Assembly (NCBI GenBank): GCA_007570785.1
Contig: ML662449.1
Span: forward strand, 12,711,564-12,775,563
Direction of reading: 5' to 3'
Source of the DNA: Antilocapra americana
Taxonomy: Eukaryota; Chordata; Mammalia; Artiodactyla; Antilocapridae
DNA: 64,000 nt
In this document: piece after piece, positions 23,090 through 64,000 of the stretch
Position numbering within the stretch: the stretch's first letter is position 1
Layout of the letters: the number at the start of each line of letters is the position of its first letter
The notes under the pieces: generated by a model
What the model saw: only the letters and a program-made list of their open reading frames with translations
What the model was told of the DNA's origin: nothing
The model's database searches: none
Position numbers and translations under genes: made by a program

Positions 23090-23480
23090 TCTTAAAGAAA
23101 AGCCAAAATTCAGACTACCAGCAGACCTGGATTTGGAAGGTTATTCAAGAACATTTTCAGTGACAACAAAGCAGCTTCAAGAAATGAAGCTTCAAGGAAA
23201 GGGAACTTTTTATAAAGTTATACCCTCACCCTGCTATACTAGAGAACAAGGATGTGAAAGAAATGCACTACCTCTGCCCACCCCACCCCCTTCAGCTGAG
23301 AAAAGAAATACCACTTTGTTTCAGTAAATGGAGAGTCTGTGGAAAGCATGGCAGGCATCCCAGTTTCAGAACTAGATGAAAGATATACCTTCAAGTTTAA
23401 TTCCTATGGAAATGATGTGGTTAATTCTCAGAAATGTAAAAACTGGATTTGTTACGTAACTGGCCAATGAGTACTTAAAT
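23090..23480 (+). pseudogene. Coding-like, broken sequence between VPS54 and UGP2, parent unknown
   Basis: A frame open from about 23100 to 23327 reads through LEGYSRTFSVTTKQLQEMKL and KGTFYKVIPSP. A stop follows, and an adjacent frame continues as VNGESVESMAGIPVSELDER then YTFKFNSYGNDVV up to a stop near 23470. The sequence is less A/T-biased than its surroundings and looks like decayed protein-coding DNA, perhaps a processed pseudogene. I do not recognise the parent gene. It may equally be chance open frame or distal VPS54 UTR. Confidence 0.25.
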
Positions 23481-23589
23481 ATTCCAGGAGCAAATCTTTC
23501 AACTGATAGAGTAACTGTCTGGCAAGAGTTAGCCAAAATTTTTCTTCAGCATTTCATAAAGTTAGCATTGAAAAGTATGAGTGCGCACA

Positions 23590-23944
23590 TGTACTGCTTC
23601 ACGGCTTTATTTTTGAAATCACAAGCAGTTCAAAATGACCATCATCGTTGAGGCCTCTGTTAAAAGATTTTCCAGCAGAGCTGCCCCAGTTTTAAGATTA
23701 AACAATATTGCACTTTCAGATGAATTAACTTTCAGGATCTTCTTCAAAAAGGAAAAGTATTGCTTCCATCTGTGCTTTTCTTAGACTAAAAGCATACTGC
23801 AGAAAACTCTACTTTAAAAATTAACGCTGCAGGGTACAGTAACATAGTACAGTACCTGCCTATTTTATAATCTTAGAGGAACTTTTCATTGTAAGAAACT
23901 GTTTAGCCCATAATTAGTATAAAGTGTGTACAGTATTTTTCATT
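23590..23944 (-). other. UGP2: UGP2 3' UTR
   Basis: On the minus strand the UGP2 stop at 23945-23947 is followed by about 340 bases that reach an AATAAA signal at 23611-23606 (TTTATT on the plus strand). No repeat is visible inside. The end at ~23590 is inferred as 15-20 bases past the signal. Confidence 0.65.
23606..23611 (-). promoter_or_regulatory. Candidate UGP2 poly(A) signal
   Basis: TTTATT on the plus strand reads AATAAA on the minus strand, about 335 bases after the UGP2 stop. It is the first canonical hexamer I see downstream of that stop. Confidence 0.6.
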
Positions 23945-57522
<33,578 letters not shown>

Positions 57523-57883
57523 CTAAAACAAAAATGTAAAAACCACAAACTGAGAACTGATAGCCATTCAAACAGCTGGTAAACCACATCCAATTTATTT
57601 CTGGTGTTCCAGTTAAATGAAAAGGGCTCAATCCTCTGGTCCCATCAACCTCTAGGAGGATTTTAGCACTGTCAACTACTTATGACTTGATAAACCATAC
57701 TGGCTCAAATTTGACTGGTATATCTATATGTTTTTTGAATGTATCTAAAATACTAAAAGATGAAGCAGGTGGAAGTAAAAGATTAATCTTCATTTGAGCA
57801 TATATTAAAATGTTTCATATCTATTAATGTTTCTATCCTAGCTATCAAAGCTGGAGACAAATGAGAACATTCAGAATAACATT

Positions 57884-59555
57884 CAGTTCGTCGCTCAGTC
57901 TTATCCGATTCTTTGTGGTCCCATGGATTGCAGCACACCAGGCCTCCCTATCCATTACCAACTCCCGGAGTTTACTCAGACTCATGTCCACTGAGTTGGT
58001 GATGCCATCCAAACATCTCATCCTCTGTCATCCCCTTCTTCTCCCACCTTCAACCTTTCCCGGCATCAAGGTCTTCTCAAATGAGTCAGTTAGTCGCATC
58101 AGGTGGCCAAAGAACTGTAGTTTCAGCTTCAACATCAGTCCTTCCAAAGAACACTCAGGACTGATCTCCTTTAGGATGCACTGGTTGGATCTCCTTGCAG
58201 TCCAAGAGACTCTCAAGAGTCTTCTCCAACACCACAGTTCAAAAGCATCAATTCTTTTGCACTCAGCTTTCTTTATAGTGCAACTCTCACATCCATACAT
58301 GACTACTGGAAAAACCATAGCCTTGACTAGATGGACCTTCATTGGCAAATAATGTCTCTGTTTTTTTAATCTGCTGTCTAGGCTGCTCATAACTTTCCTG
58401 CCCAAGGAGTAAGCGTGTTTTAATTTCATGACTGCAATCACCATCTGCAGTGACTTTGGAGCCCCCCAAAATAAAGTCAGCCACTGTTTCCACTGTTTCC
58501 CCATCTATTTGCCATGAAGTGATGGGACCAGATGCCATGATCTTAGTTTTATGAATGTTGAGCTTTAAGCCAACTTTTTCACTCTCCACTTTCACTTTCA
58601 GCAAGAGGCTCTTTAGTTCTTCTTCACTTTCTGCCATAAGGGTGGTGTCATCTGCATATCTGAGGTTATTGATATTTCTCCTGGCAATCTTGATTCCAGC
58701 TTGTGCTTCATCCAGTCCAGCATTTCTCTTGATGTAATCTGCACATAAGTAAGCACAGTGATGATATACAGCCTTGACATACTCCTTTTCCAATTTGGAA
58801 CCAGTCTGCTGTTCCATGTCCAGTTCTAACTGTTGCTTCCTGACCTGCATACAGATTTCTCAAGAGGCAGGTCAGGTGGTCTGGTAGTCCCATCTCTTTC
58901 AGAATTTTCCAGTTTATTGTGATCCACACAGTCAAAGGCTTTGGCATGGTCAATAACACAGAAATAGATATTTTCCTGCAACTCTCTCGATTTTTTGATG
59001 ATCCAGCAGATGTTGGCAATTTGATCTCTAGTTCCTCTGCCTTTTCTAAATCCAGCTTGAACGTCTGGAAGGTCACAGTTCATGTACTGCTGAAGCCTGG
59101 CTTAGAGAATTTTGAGCATTACTTTACTAGCGTGTGAGATGAGTGCAATTGTGCAGCAGTTTGGGCGTTCCTTGGCATTGCCATTCTTAGGGATTGGAAA
59201 GAAAACTGACCTTTTCCAGTCCTGTGGCCATTGCTGAGTTTTCCAAATGTGCTAGCATATTGAGTACAGCACTTTTACAGCATCATCTTTTAGGATTTGA
59301 AAGAGCTTGACTGGAATTCCATCACCTCCACTAGCTTTGTTCGTAGTGATGCTTCCTAAGGCCCATTTGACTTCATATTCCAGGATGTCTGGCTCTAGGT
59401 GAGTGATCACACCATTGTGATTATCTGGGTCTTGAAGATCTTTTTTGTACATTCTTCTGTGTATTCTTGCCACTTCTTAATATCTTCTGCTTCTGTTAGG
59501 TCCATACCATTTCTGTCCTTTATTGAGCCCATCTTTGCATGAAATGTTCCACTGG
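57884..59555 (-). mobile_element. BovB (RTE LINE), 1.7-kb copy with intact YADD
   Basis: Minus-strand copy from the linker before RT to the 3' tail. It keeps block A-like [11 protein letters not shown] (58826-59083 frame) and an intact [11 protein letters not shown] within the frame 58287-58850, but frameshifts split RT into at least four pieces. TAACATT flanks both ends. Sense to UGP2. Confidence 0.92.
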
Positions 59556-62500
59556 TAACATTAAGAAGGGCATATTTTGTGGAATATATCCTTATGGAAC
59601 TGCTGTCTCATAAGAGAGCTGAAGGGTTTGGCAACTAAAACAAAAGACTCCTTCCTCCAGGCCAGATGAAATATTTAAGGATTCCTTTCCATTTTAGAAG
59701 GGGCAGTCACCTCAGTTTATATTCTTCCCTAAAGAACTCTTGAGAGATATTGGCAATTCCAAAGTGCCTCCACTTGCCTGGTATAAAAATTTTCATTTTA
59801 AAAGAAGAGCACAGGGGTGCATCCGTATTTCTAGCTCCTAATTAAACTTCTATGCTTATCTGTGTTGGACAAGACTATCAGAACTTTGGCATAGCCAGGC
59901 ACCTCTGTAACAGATGGATCTCACTAAAGGTGACAGAAATGTCTGTTAGGAGAAAACAGACAAAGATGGAAAAATACAGAAAAAGGAAACAACCTGGACC
60001 CAACTACCTTGGAAGAAAGATACTAACACAGGCTGTTTTACATACTTCATTATCTAGACAGAAATTCTCCTGTCTACTTATAAAATAAGGAAGAGATTAC
60101 TGTTCATGACCCCATCTTCAATACCTAACTCAATCTTATAAATGTGTTTTGAAGCTTATGTTCAAACATTTCATTTATAGCTAGTCAGTTCTACAAATGT
60201 CGGTTAATTTAGAAAAATCATATATCAGTAATAGCTAAAAACACTCCCACATGCCATAAATTCCTTAATTTGTTATCTGCACAGAAGGAAACACATAGGC
60301 AAAATTAAAGGCAACATAATCAATATTTTAAAGATAGTTTTGAGAGCAGAAATTAAATTACTGTTAACAATTGGTAAATATTTAACTCTTGGGGTGATTT
60401 AATGCAGACAGCCTCTCCCAAATACTGAAAAATGTTAATAAATGAGATATTTATCATAGTTCTTCCAAAAAAAGTTTATACACAATTTCCACTATGTTAA
60501 AATTAAAAAAAAAAAAAGAATTTAGTGAAAGCACACAATCTAAATCTCAAATAGTATATTCTAACTGCGCTCTTTCTAAAGGCTAAGTTTATGGACTCCA
60601 GTAAAACTACCAAAATAACTCAAACTGTGGTTCATCAATAACTTATATCTGAGCTAAGAAACATCATAAGAAACACACATGGTTATGTTCCATAAACAAA
60701 AATATATTTCAACTAGTAATTTGCAATTTGATTATAATCTATAAAAAATGATAATAATGAATGAGAACACTGGTACAACTTTTTTTGCACATAAAGAGTT
60801 TAAGTGTTTTAAGGATAGGATAGTCACATAATTATAAAAATTACTGATAGAATTAACAAATTGATACTGTCTATATTTATAAATGCAGAGAACAGGTAAC
60901 CATCTACATGTGGATTCATGTCAATGTGTGGCAAAACCAACATGATAATGTAAAGGAAAAAATAATTAATTAGAAAATTAAAAAAAATGAAAAATGAACT
61001 CAAGTTTGAAAGACGAAGTAATTCACCAATTTTAAAATGCATACACAATGACCTCTGAACTATACACGTTCGTTCAAACTGAACCAATGATGGAAAATTT
61101 AAAAAGTGCAGCATTTCTAAAGAACAAGACATTTCAATCATAATTATTTTCTGTTAAAACAATTTTTTTTCCCCTAAGACAATCATCTTAAGAATGTTTA
61201 AGGCACTACAATTTGTGAAAATCAAAAAACAGTCTTTTAATGAGTCCAGAGTATTCAAGAGATTAAAGCCCAATGCACTTCGGGGTTCATTACTACTATT
61301 GCTGTGACAGGTAACTTAAAACCCCTACGGAACATTCTAAACTAGAGTTAATGTGACATCAACCACACATGTTATCCTCTGGCTAACTTAGCTGTAATTT
61401 AAAATTTGTCACAGGTTAATTACCCCAGTAACTCCCATATTAAATAAAAAGTGACTTGGAAGAAAAATCTACTAAATATAAAACCTCCAAAGAACACATA
61501 TATCATTTGATTTATGTCACAGACTGATTAAAACAGATCAAGAAGTTACTATAAAACAATTTTAAAAGTAAGGTTTTGTTAGACTCAAAAACATCTACAA
61601 GACTCTGCTTTGTTGAAGTTAGATCCTGAAGGTCAGCCTGCATATTCCTCCAAATAATGACGGAAACATTTAACTTACTTTATATTTTTGACAAATGCCA
61701 AAAGTGAGATAAAATTAAATTAAACTTCAAAGTCTGAGCTGTTTGAGACATGAGAAAAGCCCAGAAAACAGAAAAAAACAAAAATAAAAAACACCACACC
61801 AAACTTTAGAGCCTCATTCTGCCGAACAATAGCCTATCAACGTATGTGACTTAAGGTCGAAAGCGCACAGAACCCATGTTATTATCCTCCCTTCCAAGCT
61901 TAGCAAAGAAGATTGCTCGAAAGCCTCAATTTAATACTAAATAAATAAACACTTAAAAAAAAATACTACATGTGATCTTTGCCAGCTGCAGTAGGTCCAA
62001 TCTTTCAGGCACAGATTCGAAGAAACCCAAACACAAGACTCACACTTGAGTTGTGACAAATATCCCAAACCTTTAGTCCTCCTGTTCATTCAATATGGCA
62101 CCAGAAGCAAATGAAGAACAATCTGCATTCCTTCTACCCCTCTACAAATCTGAACAGCTTTTACAATAGAAGAACCAACAAGCCCATTACCTCTTCCACC
62201 TCTTTCCACTGCTGTTTCCTTCCCTTTCTCCTGTGTGAGGTGCTACACAAAGTTCTGATTTTAAGTGATTTTAGAAAGGGCTTTCAATGACTAAAGAATT
62301 TTCAAGAATAAGGAAGTGTGTTTAATCAAGAAGAATGTTTATTCTTAATGTCTATTCTTAAACTGGCACAGATTAAGAAGCACAGCACTAGAACCCATTT
62401 CCCTTTGCAGTGACCTCTTTTATCCATTCCTGAATTCTTTAAGAGAGATTTTCTGGTAGGAAAAGAAGTATAGAACTTAGAAGCTTTCTTGGATCTAACA

Positions 62501-62689
62501 TTCTCAAGTTACACTTCTGGCAGTGGCAGCTGTGTTTCTTAAGGAAGGTCAATTAAAGAATCCACTGACTAATACAAACTAGAACCTCCTAAGATGTTTC
62601 ATCCCTCCTCATTTCCTAACAATAGAGAATTGATCCCCCTCCACTTTAGATGGAGAGCATTTTAGGGACAAAACACTTCATTACCTCAC

Positions 62690-62840
62690 TCATAAAATCA
62701 AGACATTTTTAGAGACAAGAGAGAGCATTTAATCTACCCTCAACATTTTACAAATGAGGAAACTGAGGTTGAAAAGTTAAATGACCTACCCAAGGTCACA
62801 GAGCAGGCTAATGTTGAAAACAAAGTCAGTTTATTCTGAG
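62690..62840 (-). repeat. MIR fragment
   Basis: ACAAATGAGGAAACTGAGGT and CCCAAGGTCACAGAGCAGGC are the well conserved reverse MIR core. Confidence 0.75.
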
Positions 62841-63621
62841 CCCAATTCCACCACAGGGAGGTAGAAATATCCTGCTCATTTCTTCCAACTAGTCTGGCTC
62901 TCTCTAATCTTTGGCACGAAATCCCTAAGTAACATTCTCCTTCAAAAGCATTTCTATGAGAATGTCTTATTACAGGAAGCTCACATCAAACTGGGTTTTT
63001 AAGTCAAGTACTGTCTTAGTTGACTTACTGACAATTTAGCCAACTGAGGACAGAACAGGCAGTAACTTTTTAGATGCCTTTCCCTTACCTCAATTTCCTA
63101 ACTTTTCCCTGTTCATGAGTACTAAGATTTCAACATCATGGACTTTCCCCTATCCAAGAGGCGCCAAAAAAGTGGAGAGGGGAGGAAAAGGGGAGGAGGA
63201 AAGCAAAAGAACTGAGAAGTATGAGATCAAGCAAATGATTGTTTTTGTTTCTTAATTCTGTTATTTCATTTTATTCATTTCAGCAACTAAGAAGTATACG
63301 TAATACCCTTCCCCTGACATCCTGATACTGACACAGACAAAACAACTTCACATGTCAAAGCAGAAAGCTAGCTCCACAGGGAGTAGGCCAGAGAGAACAC
63401 CAAGAGCAAGGAAGGTGAGGAGCCCACCCTCCCTCCCAGGCCACCTCCTATCACTCAGATCTGATTAGTCCTAACCTTCCTTGAAAACGCACAAGGAGAG
63501 GTACCCAAAGTCATAGAACTGGCGAGCTCAATTAAAACCAGGAAATGACCTACGATCCAAATAAGCATAAAACTCTAAGAATGCAGTGGCAACCAGAAGT
63601 AAGCATGAATAAAGCTGAGGA

Positions 63622-63838
63622 TGGGCTTCCTACGTGGTGCCAGTATTAAAGAACCCACCTGTCAATACAGTTTAGACACAAGAGACATGGGTTTGATCTC
63701 TGGGTTGGGAAGATCCCCTGGAGGTGGGCATGGCAACCCTTGCCTGGAAAATCCCATGGACAGAGGACCCAGAGGACCCTGGCGGGCTAGTCCATGGAGT
63801 CATACAGAGTCGGACATGACTGAAGTGACTTATCACAC
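63622..63838 (+). mobile_element. Bov-tA SINE
   Basis: GGGCTTCCTACGTGGTGCCA head, AAGATCCCCTGGAGGTGGGC body and GACATGACTGAAGTGACTTA end. AAAGCTGAGGAT on both sides is an exact 12-base duplication. Confidence 0.92.
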
Positions 63839-64000
63839 ATGCACAAAGCTGAGGATATATGCTGACTAGATTTATGACCTATCAAAGCTAACCAGCCACC
63901 TCCTGGGCTTTTACTGCAGTCCTTTAAACTCAGGTGTTTGTGAATATTCCTCCTAAAAAAATTCTTCTGTGGATTCAGCTACCCAGTATTATCCTACATC

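Larger units (their letters stand above)
57523..64000 (-). other. UGP2 first intron (partial)
   Basis: Contains one BovB copy, one MIR and one Bov-tA. The rest, 59560-62680 in particular, is AT-rich with no recognised repeat or exon. No CpG-rich promoter is seen, so the main UGP2 promoter and exon 1 are outside. Confidence 0.7.

Overview
The window is nuclear DNA from a pecoran ruminant, most likely a bovid such as cattle, sheep or goat. This rests on many ruminant-specific retroposons: BovB (RTE-type LINE) copies, Bov-tA and Bov-A2 SINEs, a CHR-type SINE and ruminant-type L1 3' ends. Older mammalian repeats (MIR, L2, MaLR, hAT fragments) lie between them. Species cannot be fixed from the sequence alone.

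Two protein-coding genes face each other tail to tail. On the + strand, bases 1 to about 22,200 (or 22,990) hold the last seven coding exons of VPS54, a subunit of the GARP vesicle-tethering complex. They encode the final ~235 residues and the stop at 21690-21692. On the - strand, bases ~23,590 to beyond the right edge hold UGP2, UTP-glucose-1-phosphate uridylyltransferase. Ten coding exons are present, and their summed length gives a 508-residue protein with only codons 1-6 and one base of codon 7 missing. The whole reading frame of the shorter 497-residue form, which starts at an internal ATG at 57506-57508, is inside the window. All exon joins use GT-AG sites and keep frame. The two genes are not functionally linked; they are convergent neighbours, a layout I recall as shared with the human VPS54-UGP2 locus.

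Region by region: 1-21,692 is VPS54 exons and introns, with three sense-oriented BovB fragments at 5.0-6.2, 9.5-10.4 and 16.9-19.2 kb. 21.7-23.9 kb is the convergent 3' end region. 23.9-32.7 kb holds eight of the UGP2 exons with an L2 stretch at 26-27.8 kb. 32.7-56.5 kb is one 23.8-kb UGP2 intron with L2, L1, Bov SINEs, a microsatellite-rich L1, a 5S rRNA retropseudogene and an undescribed pair of ~190-bp direct repeats. 56.5-57.5 kb holds two 5'-proximal UGP2 coding exons. 57.5-64 kb is further UGP2 intron with a 1.7-kb BovB copy. No tRNA gene, CRISPR array, operon or prokaryotic system is present. Almost all remaining long open frames are fragments of BovB or L2, or chance frames. No new multi-gene system was found; the most interesting non-genic signals are listed as findings.
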